Positions 56,459 through 63,965 of a stretch of DNA of 64,000 bases are shown one piece after another. Source of the stretch: AC-32 sp963704005 (GTDB lineage Bacteria > Actinomycetota > Thermoleophilia > Gaiellales > Gaiellaceae). Location of the stretch: contig CAVPGJ010000001.1 in assembly GCA_963704005.1 (NCBI GenBank), positions 248,001 through 312,000 on the forward strand, in the 5' to 3' direction. Each line of letters starts with the position of its first letter. The stretch's first letter is position 1. A program made the translations under genes and the position numbers. The notes under the pieces are model-generated. The model was not told the origin of the DNA. It worked only from the letters and a program-made list of their open reading frames with translations, and ran no database searches.

Positions 56459-57280
56459 GTGGAGCATTTCGTTCTCGAGCTCGCCGACGAGCGGCGTTCG
56501 CGCTGGGACGGCCCCGGCCCGCGGCCCGTGCGCACTCACGTCTCGCGGGCCGGCGAACGCAAGGCGCCGGCCCGAGTCGTGCTCCTCTCGCACGGAACGG
56601 GCGGGTCGGCGTGGCAGATGACCTGGCTCGCCGAACCGCTCGCCGAGGCGGGATTCCTCGTCGCGGCGGTCGATCACCACGGCAACAACTTCGTCGACGG
56701 GTACCTCGCGCAAGGGTTCACGTTCTGGTGGGAGCGCGCGCTCGACCTGAGCTTCGTGCTCGATGCGCTCTCGAAGGACTACGACTTCGGCTCCGCCGGC
56801 GCCGCGGGTTTCTCGCTCGGCGGCTACACGGTCGCCGCGCTCGCCGGCGCCCGCGTCGACCCGGAGCTCTACCGGCGCCTGCTCGACGGCCGCACCGAGA
56901 TTGCGCCGCCGCCCGAGTTCCCGGACCTCGCCGAGCAGCTCCAGGCACACCTGCGGGGCGACGAGCAGGTCGCAGCGGGCGCCTCCTACCGCGACCCCCG
57001 AATCGCCGCCGCGTTCGTCGTCTGCCCGGCGCTCGCGGGCACGCTGGATCCGGCGAGCCTCGGCGCGATCGACCTGCCGTTCGCGGTCCGCTGGGCCGGA
57101 GCCGACGAGATCGCCGCGGACGCGCAGCGCTACGCAGAGCTGATCCCGAACGCGGACGGACGGTGTGTCGGCGACCGCGTTGGCCACTACGACTTCCTGT
57201 ACTCGACCGAAGGGGCCGAGCCGATCCGCGCCGCCGTCGCCGCCGACGCGGCCGACTTCTTCCGCCGCAACCTGCTGTAG
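56459..57280 (+). CDS. Alpha/beta hydrolase (dienelactone hydrolase/PAF-acetylhydrolase-like)
   Basis: A 273-residue hydrolase. VVLLSHGTGGSAWQM is the oxyanion-side motif, AVDHHGNNFVDGY follows, nucleophile in AGAAGFSLGGYTVAAL (Ser about residue 122), Asp region LPFAVRWAGADEI and His in VGHYDFLYS. It resembles predicted secreted dienelactone hydrolases, but no signal peptide is present. Substrate unknown. GTG start. Confidence 0.8.
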   Translation: MEHFVLELADERRSRWDGPGPRPVRTHVSRAGERKAPARVVLLSHGTGGSAWQMTWLAEPLAEAGFLVAAVDHHGNNFVDGYLAQGFTFWWERALDLSFVLDALSKDYDFGSAGAAGFSLGGYTVAALAGARVDPELYRRLLDGRTEIAPPPEFPDLAEQLQAHLRGDEQVAAGASYRDPRIAAAFVVCPALAGTLDPASLGAIDLPFAVRWAGADEIAADAQRYAELIPNADGRCVGDRVGHYDFLYSTEGAEPIRAAVAADAADFFRRNLL

Positions 57281-57346
57281 CGGTGTCGGTGTTTTCCCGC
57301 GAGGGGGCGGCGCGTCTTTGCGGATGCAGCGCCGGGCGGCTTGCAG

Positions 57347-57352
57347 CATGAT
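57347..57352 (+). promoter_or_regulatory. -10-like element CATGAT
   Basis: CATGAT with 6 nt to the GTG at 57359. Weaker match than the other leaderless candidates. Confidence 0.3.
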
Positions 57353-57358
57353 CGCCAT

Positions 57359-58489
57359 GTGAGCGAAAAGCCGTTTCGAGTCGTGATCGCCGGCGGAGGC
57401 GTGGCCGGCCTAGAGGCCGTGCTCGCGCTGCGCGACCTGGCCGAGAACCGCGTCTCGATCGAGTTGATCGCCCCCGAGCACGACTTCGTCTACCGGCCGC
57501 TCGCGGTCGCAGAGCCGTTCCGCGTCGCCGATACGCGCAGCTTCCCCCTCGCCGCGCTGGTCGACGACGCGGGCGCCTCCCTGCGGCGCGACCGCGTCAA
57601 AGCGGTCGACCTCGACGGGCACGCGGTCGAGCTTCCCGACGGCGGCCGCGTCGAGTACGACGCCCTGCTGGTCGCGCTCGGCTCGCACGCCAGCGAGGCG
57701 GTACCCGGCGCGGTGACGTTTGCCGGGCCGCAGAGCTCCGAGGCGGTCAAGGCGGTACTCGACGAGATCCTCGCGGGCGAGGTCCACCGGATCGCCTTTG
57801 CGCTTCCCTCCGGCGTCACCTGGTCGCTGCCGCTCTACGAGCTGGCCCTGCTGACCGCCAACTTCGCGGTCGACCACATGGCCGGCGGCGTCGAGATCGT
57901 GGTCGTCACGCCGGAGGACCGGCCGCTGGCGCTCTTCGGCGACCAGGCGAGCGACGAGGTCCTGGAGCTGCTCGAGGAAAGCGGCATCGATCTCCGCCTG
58001 GGCACGACGCCGGGCGAGTTCGCCGGCGGCGAGCTGCGGATCGCACCCGGTGGATCGGTCCCGGTGGACAGGGTGGTCGCCCTGCCGACGCTGGAGGGAC
58101 CGAAGCTCGCCGGCCTGCCCTGCGACCGGAACGGCTTCATCCCCGTCGACGGTTGTTGCCGGGTCGGCTCCGAGGTCGACGTCTTCGCGGCGGGCGACGC
58201 GACGCAGTACCCGCTCAAGCAGGGTGGGATCGCCGCCCAGCAGGCCGACGCCGCGGCCGCGCAGATTGCGGCGCTGGCGGGCGCGCCGATTGAGCCGGAG
58301 CCCTTCAAGCCGGTCTTCCGCGGGCTGCTCCTGACCGGCATGGCCGCGCGCTACCTGCGCAGCGAGCCGGGCGGCCGGGATTCCGAGGTGGACACCGAGG
58401 CGCTCTGGTGGCCGGCGGCGAAGATCTCGGGCCGCTACCTGGCGCCGTTCCTCGCCACCGAGCTCGGCCTCGCGTCAGCCTCGGCCTAA
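57359..58489 (+). CDS. Sulfide:quinone/NADH:quinone oxidoreductase-like FAD protein
   Basis: A 376-residue two-dinucleotide-binding-domain flavoprotein. VVIAGGGVAGLEAVLAL opens the FAD site; DALLVALGSH and VDVFAAGDATQYPLKQGGIAAQQAD close it. The position of the redox Cys pair of true SQRs is not clear, though CCR in DGCCRVG is notable. It could oxidise sulfide or NAD(P)H with quinone. GTG start. The TAA stop overlaps the convergent membrane protein's stop in CTAA. Confidence 0.78.
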   Translation: MSEKPFRVVIAGGGVAGLEAVLALRDLAENRVSIELIAPEHDFVYRPLAVAEPFRVADTRSFPLAALVDDAGASLRRDRVKAVDLDGHAVELPDGGRVEYDALLVALGSHASEAVPGAVTFAGPQSSEAVKAVLDEILAGEVHRIAFALPSGVTWSLPLYELALLTANFAVDHMAGGVEIVVVTPEDRPLALFGDQASDEVLELLEESGIDLRLGTTPGEFAGGELRIAPGGSVPVDRVVALPTLEGPKLAGLPCDRNGFIPVDGCCRVGSEVDVFAAGDATQYPLKQGGIAAQQADAAAAQIAALAGAPIEPEPFKPVFRGLLLTGMAARYLRSEPGGRDSEVDTEALWWPAAKISGRYLAPFLATELGLASASA

Positions 58490-60435
58490 CGCACCGAGAT
58501 CCCGACGAGTCGCAGCCTGCGGTCGGCGCGGCGGACGTCGACGTGGACGAGGTGCCAGCGCTGCGGGCCGAGCGGGACGGTGAGCGTCGTCGGCCGGACG
58601 ACGCGGCGCGAGCGGGTGTTCCCGTCGACCGTGAACGTGGCGCGCACCGGGCCGGCTGAGGCGAGCCGGAGCACGAGCTTGCCGTGGCCGCGTACCCAGA
58701 ACCAGTTCTTCCGGTAACGCGGCCTCCGCTGCTTCCACTCGGGGCAGAAGACGACGTTCGTGTGCGTCGGCTCGTGCATCGGCGGCGGTTCGGCCGGACG
58801 GCCGCGGGCGAAGGTGGTGACCCCGCCGCCGCGGGCGAGCACGCCCCAGCCGCGGGCGGCGAGCGCGCGCCACGCCAGCCAGCCCGCGCCGTGGCCGTAG
58901 AGGCCCGCGTGGAAGGCGAGGTAGCGGACGCCGAGGCGGTCGAGCAGCTTCTCCGTTCGAGGCGTCCAGACGCCGCAGTCGATCGGTTCGAGCTTCAGCG
59001 CGAGCAGGGCCGCCTTGAGCGGCGCCACGGTCGAGTACCCGCCCGGCCGCTGCCGCTGCGCCTGCATGTCGTAGTAGAGGTACAGGCTCCCGTGCCCGAC
59101 GCTCGGGTGCAGGACGGGCAGCTCGAGCAGCCGTCCCGGCGGCCGGGAGCGAAGCGCCGCGTAGGCCGCGTTGTCCGGATCGGCCAGCACCGAACGGTAG
59201 GAGGAGACCCCGAGCCGCAGGTCCAGGGCCACCGCGACCACCGCGAGCAAGTAACACAATGTTACTAGGCGGGGGACGGCCCTGGCGATCCGGGCGAGGG
59301 CGACGGCGGCCAGGGCCGCGAGGGCGAGGCAGGCGACGGGGAGCTCCCGCTCCGGCACGCGCGGGTAGCGCAGCGGCGGGAAGTGGTGCCAGAGCGTCGC
59401 GTAGAGCGGGAAGTGCGTCCCGAGCGCGAGCAGGACCGGGACGACCGCGCCGACGGCCAGCGCGATCGCGAGCCCCCAGCGCCGCGCGACCAGAAGCACG
59501 ACCAGGCCGGCGAGGGCCAGCAGCGGCAAGAGCCAGCCGACGAAGATGAAGCTCTCGGGCCCGTGCCGCCGGTGCCTGGTGACGAGGTCGAGCCCGGTCG
59601 CCGAGTAGTGCGCCACCTCCCGCAGCGAGCGGCCGCCCGAGCCGATCGACCCGGAGATGTTCAGCGTGGCCACGAGCAGCGCGGCGCCAACGGCCGCCGC
59701 CACGCACGCGGCTGCGCCTGCGAGCAGCCACGGGCTCCGTGTCCGGCAGAGCGCGTAGATGAAGAAGAACGGGACCGCGCCGAGGGCGAGGTGAAGGTCG
59801 GAGAACGGGATCGACGCGATCGCAGCGCCGGCCAGGACGAGCCACCAGCGGCTGCCGCGCCGCGCGCGCTCGAAGGCCCAGAGCGCGAGCGGGATCAGGA
59901 TCGAGATCGGACCGCGCAGGTGCCCGGCGCTCTGTGCGACGCGGTACGGGGCCAGCGTGTAGGCGAGCCCGCCGACCAGCGCCGCCCCGCGCGGCAGACC
60001 GAGCTCCCGCAGCCACATGCACGCGAAGCCACCGGCAGCGAGGTAGGTCAGCAGGATCAGGATGTTCCAGGCGACGACCGGTCCGAACGCCTCCGTCAGC
60101 GGCCAGAACGGCAGCCCGAACGGCCAGCCGCCGAAGTTGACCCGTGGGCTCGACTCCGGCTGGAAGGTGTACGGGTCGAGCCAGGGCGCGCGGCCGTGGT
60201 CGAGCTGGTGCCCGACGAGCCAGAGGTGGTAGACGGCCTGCAGGTCGTCGCCCGACGAGGCCTCGCCGCGAATCGCCTCCGCGCGGGCGGCGAAGCGCGT
60301 GCCGAAGTGCTCCGGCGCGGGCCACATCGCGGCCACCCCCGCCGCGAGGTAGAGCGCGCAGGCGAGGGCTACAAAGCCCGGGCGGCCGAGAGCAGCTCGT
60401 CGAAGTCCGGCACCTCGGCCGTCTCGTAGCGCCAT
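58486..60435 (-). CDS. Large multi-pass membrane protein, GT-C glycosyltransferase-like
   Basis: A ~649-residue protein with about 10-11 transmembrane helices in the first 420 residues and a soluble ~230-residue C-terminal part. The early loop SGDDLQAVYHLWLVGHQL contains an acidic pair before a helix, as in GT-C enzymes that use lipid-linked sugars; GAVPFFFIYAL and LRYPRVPERELPVA are other recognisable features. Function not proved. Starting at the ATG at 60435 would overlap the peroxiredoxin 3' end by 67 bases, so a later start is possible. A GTAACA palindrome lies in the coding part at 59251. Confidence 0.7.
   Translation of the reverse strand: MALRDGRGAGLRRAALGRPGFVALACALYLAAGVAAMWPAPEHFGTRFAARAEAIRGEASSGDDLQAVYHLWLVGHQLDHGRAPWLDPYTFQPESSPRVNFGGWPFGLPFWPLTEAFGPVVAWNILILLTYLAAGGFACMWLRELGLPRGAALVGGLAYTLAPYRVAQSAGHLRGPISILIPLALWAFERARRGSRWWLVLAGAAIASIPFSDLHLALGAVPFFFIYALCRTRSPWLLAGAAACVAAAVGAALLVATLNISGSIGSGGRSLREVAHYSATGLDLVTRHRRHGPESFIFVGWLLPLLALAGLVVLLVARRWGLAIALAVGAVVPVLLALGTHFPLYATLWHHFPPLRYPRVPERELPVACLALAALAAVALARIARAVPRLVTLCYLLAVVAVALDLRLGVSSYRSVLADPDNAAYAALRSRPPGRLLELPVLHPSVGHGSLYLYYDMQAQRQRPGGYSTVAPLKAALLALKLEPIDCGVWTPRTEKLLDRLGVRYLAFHAGLYGHGAGWLAWRALAARGWGVLARGGGVTTFARGRPAEPPPMHEPTHTNVVFCPEWKQRRPRYRKNWFWVRGHGKLVLRLASAGPVRATFTVDGNTRSRRVVRPTTLTVPLGPQRWHLVHVDVRRADRRLRLVGISVR
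59251..59265 (+). repeat. GTAACA-N3-TGTTRC interspersed palindrome, copy 4
   Basis: GTAACACAATGTTAC preceded by CAA and followed by TAGG. Lies inside the membrane protein gene and is read in frame as part of a transmembrane helix (LVTLCYLLA). Confidence 0.65.
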
Positions 60436-60827
60436 GCGCCGCGGACCGTACCGCTCCGGTCGACGAGGAACGCCGTCCTCTCGGCGACGTCGCGGTAGCC
60501 GCGAAACTCGTGCGCGATCCCGAAGCCGCGGACGGCTTCCGCGTTCCAGTCGGAGAGCAGCGGGAAGTTCAGGTCGAGCGCCTGCATCCAGGCGACGTGC
60601 GACCAGGGCGAGTCGCGCGAGACCCCGAACGCCCGCACGCCCGCCTCCTCGAACTCCGCGCTCCTGTCACGCAGGAGCTCCATCTCGCTCGTTCAGGTCG
60701 AGGACCAGTCGAAGAGGTAGAAGAGGAGCAGGAGCGGCTGCTCGGCCGCGAGCTCGCTCAGGGACACGCGCTCCTGCGGCCCGATCCAGACCTGCATCTC
60801 GGGGATCTGCTCGCCTACCTGAAGCAC
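60369..60827 (-). CDS. Peroxiredoxin selenoprotein (TGA = Sec at the peroxidatic position)
   Basis: A 153-codon frame with a single in-frame TGA at codon 45 (60693-60695). Reading it as Sec gives LLLLFYLFDWSST-U-TSEMELLRD, which is the AhpC/TSA active-site motif (FYP-x-x-F/W-T/S-x-x-C-T-x-E) with Sec in place of the peroxidatic Cys. Both flanks match peroxiredoxins: GEQIPEMQVW and SLSELA before; FGVSRDSPWSHVAWMQALDL, FPLLSDWN and AFLVDRSGTVRGAW after. A perfect 7-bp hairpin with GU in the loop follows 14 nt after the TGA. GTG start with TAGGAT 6 nt upstream. It should reduce peroxides. Conventional calling would report only a headless 104-residue fragment. Confidence 0.87.
60662..60680 (-). 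promoter_or_regulatory. Bacterial SECIS element of the peroxiredoxin gene
   Basis: Stem GCTCCTG / CAGGAGC, loop CGTGA (RNA CGUGA; G and U are loop bases 2-3). The loop G lies 23 nt after the TGA. Same stem length, loop length and GU position as the Rdx element at 45606. Confidence 0.75.
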
Positions 60828-60833
60828 GGGTCG

Positions 60834-60839
60834 ATCCTA
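60834..60839 (-). promoter_or_regulatory. -10 element TAGGAT of the peroxiredoxin gene
   Basis: TAGGAT (minus strand) with 6 nt to the GTG at 60827; it overlaps the stop codon of the upstream propeller gene. Confidence 0.45.
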
Positions 60840-61733
60840 CGGGACGAGCGCCACGTCTCTCGCGACCGGCGCTACGCGCTCGACGAGCAGGCGGCGTCCG
60901 CCGCGGAAGACGCTCAGCGTGCCGCCGGTCAGCGAGGAGGTGGCGATGAGACCGCGGTCGACGGCGAGGTTGAAGGATCCCGGCGCGGTCCGGAGTGTGC
61001 GGACGAGCTTGCGGCGGCGCCAGTCGTAGACGCGGAGCACGCCGTCGTTCCCGCTCGTCACGTACGCGTAGCGGCTGAACTGCGGCAGGCCGTCGGCGTC
61101 GTCGAAGCGGACGTGGGCAGGCGGGGTGCCCGCGGGAAGGGTCGCGACCGGGCGGTGGGTGCGTGCGTCGAAGACGCGGAGGTACGAACGGTCGTCGTAG
61201 GTGACCCAGACGTAGCGGCCGTTCGGCGTGAAGGCCGCGTCGTGGGCGAGGCCGCGCGGATCGACGTGGCCGATCAGGCGCGGCCGGTCGACCGTGTGCG
61301 TGTCGACGACCGCGATCGAGTGCGCACGCTCGCCGAGCACGACCCAGAGCCGGCGCTGGTCGGGGCTGAATGCCATGTGGTGCGCGCCGTAGCCGACGAA
61401 GATGCTGCGGATGATCGTGGCCGAGGATCACGTCGAGCCGGCCGCGGGCGTCGTCGCTGACGTACAGGTAGTCGCCGCCCGGCGCGAAGGCGGCGATGTG
61501 CGGCGAGCCGAAGCCCCGGATGACGTGTCGCTTCAGCGTCTGCGGGTCGACCAGGGTGACCGCGCCCGCCTTCGCGCTCACGACCGCGACCTCGCCTGCG
61601 TAAGCCTCGACGTTCTCGGGGTCGGCGGGCAACGTCCACCAGCGGACGACGTGGCCGGTCGCGACGTCGATCGCCAGCAGCCGGTTCTCCGACTCGACCG
61701 GTAGACGAGCGCGAGCCGCCTCGTTGCGGCCAT
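60837..61733 (-). CDS. YVTN-type beta-propeller protein, frame disturbed
   Basis: Conceptual ~298-residue repeat protein. ESENRLLAIDVATGHVVRWW, GGDYLYVSDDARGRLDVI, GRYVWVTYDDRSYLRVFDA and SRYAYVTSGNDGVLRVYDW are successive propeller blades. An extra base at 61422 breaks it (restoring RLDVILATIIRSIFVGYGAHHMAF by position). Near 61702 the frame changes once more, this time as if one C were missing, so the start (ATG at 61733?) is uncertain. The upstream carboxypeptidase frame runs into it without a stop, so a fusion cannot be excluded. Confidence 0.65.
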
Positions 61734-62436
61734 CGTGTGCCGCGCGCCGAGCCCCTGGGCGAGGGAGAGGACGGCGTGCGCGTGGCGGAGCGCGGTCGCG
61801 GCGGAGATCTTCCCGGCGGGGAACTCGACGACGAAGTGCGGGCCGCCCGGGAAGCGCTTCCGCTCCCAGCGGGTTGCGGCGCCGGCCGGCGCGGCCAGGC
61901 GGTGGTACGGGCAGCCCGGTCAACCGCGCGTACTGCTTGAGCACCGCGACGTGCGGGTCGGAGCCGTAGACCTCGTCGAGCGGCTGGTGGTACCAGATCG
62001 TCAGCGCCGGCTTGACGCGCAGGATGAACGAGCGCATCGCGCGGTTCTCGGGCTCCGACATCGGCCTCGGCCCCGAGTAGTAGCCGTCCCAGGGCCGGCC
62101 GTTGTGCACCCACGCGACCGGCCAGTTGCGGTTCAGGTCGACGCCGTGCGCGTTCTGCCGTGTGCCGGCCGCGACGCCGTCGGGGTTCAGCTCGGGGACG
62201 AGCCAGAGGTGCACGCCGGCCGGCAGCGGCATCGTCCGCAGCCGCCGGATCACTGCGAGCCCGGCCGTCTCGTTGCCGTGGATGACGCCGACGACGAGCG
62301 TCACCGGCGCCGAAGGGTCGCCGCGCTCGTAGGCGACGATCGCCCGGCCCTTGACCGAGTGGCCGACGACCGTCTGCGGGCTCGCCGCCGCCACGCCGGT
62401 CGCGACAAGCGCCGCGAGGATCAGCCCGCGCAGCAC
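61734..62436 (-). CDS. M14 zinc carboxypeptidase-like protein, one extra base; 3' end unresolved
   Basis: About 234 residues. A signal-like start (LRGLILAALVATGVAAA), GHSVKGRAIVAYERG, the zinc motif VVGVIHGNETAGLAVI (HxxE), LVPELNPDGV, VDLNRNWPVAW and a His in TIWYHQPLDEVYG support an M14 peptidase. An extra base at 61908, after a CCC codon, breaks the frame; removal gives TGLPYHRLAAPAGAATRW. The catalytic Glu region would be FVVEFPAG. No stop is found before the propeller gene. GTG start at 62436 overlaps the upstream stop. Confidence 0.68.
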
Positions 62437-63347
62437 CAGCCCTCGATGCGCGGGAAGCCGCCGAACTGAGACGAGATCCGCGATACCCCGACGATATGTC
62501 TCGGCGGTCCCGGCCGGACGAACACCCACTGGTCGGCCGTCGGCCAGGTCACGAGCAGCCAGCGTCCATTGGGTGAGCGTACGGCCTGCCCGAAGCTGCC
62601 GGTGCCGCGGAAGACGACGCGGCCGTGGCTGACGACCTCGCTCAGGCCCGCGCGGCGGCGGATCACCGGCCTCGCCGGGCGGGGCGTCGTGTGCCGGAAC
62701 GATCCCGACGTGACGTCGTACGCGACGAGGCGGTGCCCGTTCGAGTAGACGATCACGCGCCCCGGCAGCCAGATCGGCGGGACCGCGGCCGCCGGGCCGA
62801 TCGTGCGGTCGCCGGTGCCGTCGCCGGCCACGACGTGGAGCTTCCCGCCCGCGAGGTAGGCGATCCGCGTGTCGGCGCGCGTTCCCGTCCACGCGCGGGA
62901 AGCGCGGCGAGCGGCGCGGCAGCGTCCAGCGCACGTTGCCCTTCGGGTCGAGCGCGACCAGCTCGTTCGTCGCGGGTCGCAGCGACGAAGAGGCCGTGCG
63001 GCGACCACGCTGCGTCCAGGTAGGAGCCGAGCCGCCGGCGCGAGCCGTCCTGGTTGACGATCCAGGTCCCGCCGGAGCCGGAGACAAGCAAGCGGCCGGG
63101 CGCCGGGAGCGAGGAGAGCTCCGTCTGGGCGTGCTGGACGCCGACGGCCTTCCGCAGCGAGTGGACGACCGAGCGCCCGGGCGGGCTCAGCACCGCGGCG
63201 ACCGCGGCCGCGACGAGCGCGCCGGCGACGAGCGGCCGCGCGTGCCGTCGCGGCCAGGCGACCGGCTCGCGCTCGGCGTAGGCGCGGCGGACGACCGCCC
63301 AGGCGCGGTCCTCGGCGGCGCGCTCGTCCAGGCGCCTCGAACTTCAC
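62421..63347 (-). CDS. Membrane-anchored sensor-like protein paired with the ECF sigma factor, three extra bases
   Basis: Conceptual 307-residue protein: a cytoplasmic N-terminus (LDERAAEDRAWAVVRRAYAERE), one TM helix (ARPLVAGALVAAAVAAVL, about residues 34-52), and an extracytoplasmic region with TolB/propeller-like strands (GGTWIVNQDGSRRRLGSYLDAAWSPHG, split by position, and SPNGRWLLVTWPTADQW). Extra bases near 63332, 62977 and 62883 break it. The position directly after the sigma gene (GTGA overlap) and the topology suggest an anti-sigma factor, but no ZAS zinc motif is seen. Confidence 0.65.
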   Translation of the reverse strand: MKFEAPGRARRRGPRLGGRPPRLRRARAGRLAATARAAARRRRARRGRGRRGAEPARALGRPLAAEGRRRPARPDGALLAPGARPLACLRLRRDLDRQPGRLAPAARLLPGRSVVAARPLRRCDPRRTSWSRSTRRATCAGRCRAARRASRAWTGTRADTRIAYLAGGKLHVVAGDGTGDRTIGPAAAVPPIWLPGRVIVYSNGHRLVAYDVTSGSFRHTTPRPARPVIRRRAGLSEVVSHGRVVFRGTGSFGQAVRSPNGRWLLVTWPTADQWVFVRPGPPRHIVGVSRISSQFGGFPRIEGWCCAG

Positions 63348-63855
63348 TGCAGCCGCTCCTTCAGCGAATCGAGCCCGCGGCGCAGGCGCGAGTTGACCGT
63401 CCCGCGCGGCAGCTCGAGCAGCTCGGCGATCTCGCCCGGCGTGTACTCGAGCAGGTAGCGCAGGACGATCACGGCGCGGTGCTCCGGCGAGAGGCGGCCG
63501 AGCTCGCGCAGCAGCTCGTCGTCGCGCTCGGGCCGCTCGGGCGCTGGAGTGTCGACCGCCTCCGCCTCGGGCCGCAGCGCGCGGGCGCGGGCCCAGTCGA
63601 TCGCGCGGTTGACGACGATCCGGTGCAGCCACGGCCCGAACGGGCGCCGCCGGTCGAAGCGGTCGAGCGCCCGGACGGCGGCGAGGAACGCCTTCCTGCG
63701 CGATGTCCTCGGCAGCGGCCGCGTCGCGAACGACCAGGTAGGCCGCGCGGTAGGCGCGGCCCCCAGTGCGCGCGGAAGAGCGCCTCGAAGTCCGATTGAG
63801 AGCCTGCCTGGGCCCGCCGCACCCAGGCCCGCTCGTCGCGGCCGGAGCCCGCCAT
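63344..63855 (-). CDS. ECF-type RNA polymerase sigma factor, two extra bases
   Basis: Conceptual 169-residue sigma-70 family factor. Region 2: FEALFRAHW, then AYLVVRDAAAAEDIAQEAFLAA and FGPWLHRIVVNRAIDW. Region 4: LGRLSPEHRAVIVLRYLLEYTPGEIAELLELPRGTVNSRLRRGLDSL (by position). Extra bases lie near 63762 (in a C run) and 63693. Start ATG at 63855 with TATAGT 9 nt upstream. It overlaps its probable membrane partner. Confidence 0.85.
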
Positions 63856-63864
63856 GGCGTGCCG

Positions 63865-63870
63865 ACTATA
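63865..63870 (-). promoter_or_regulatory. -10 element TATAGT of the sigma operon
   Basis: TATAGT (minus strand) with 9 nt to the ATG at 63855. Confidence 0.45.
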
Positions 63871-63965
63871 CGGCGGCGCTTGTGTAGGAGGTCCATCGCG
63901 GCCAATACGGATGGACCCCTTCCCGAGGTCCAGGCGTAGTACGGGCGTCGGCCAAAGGAGGAGCG

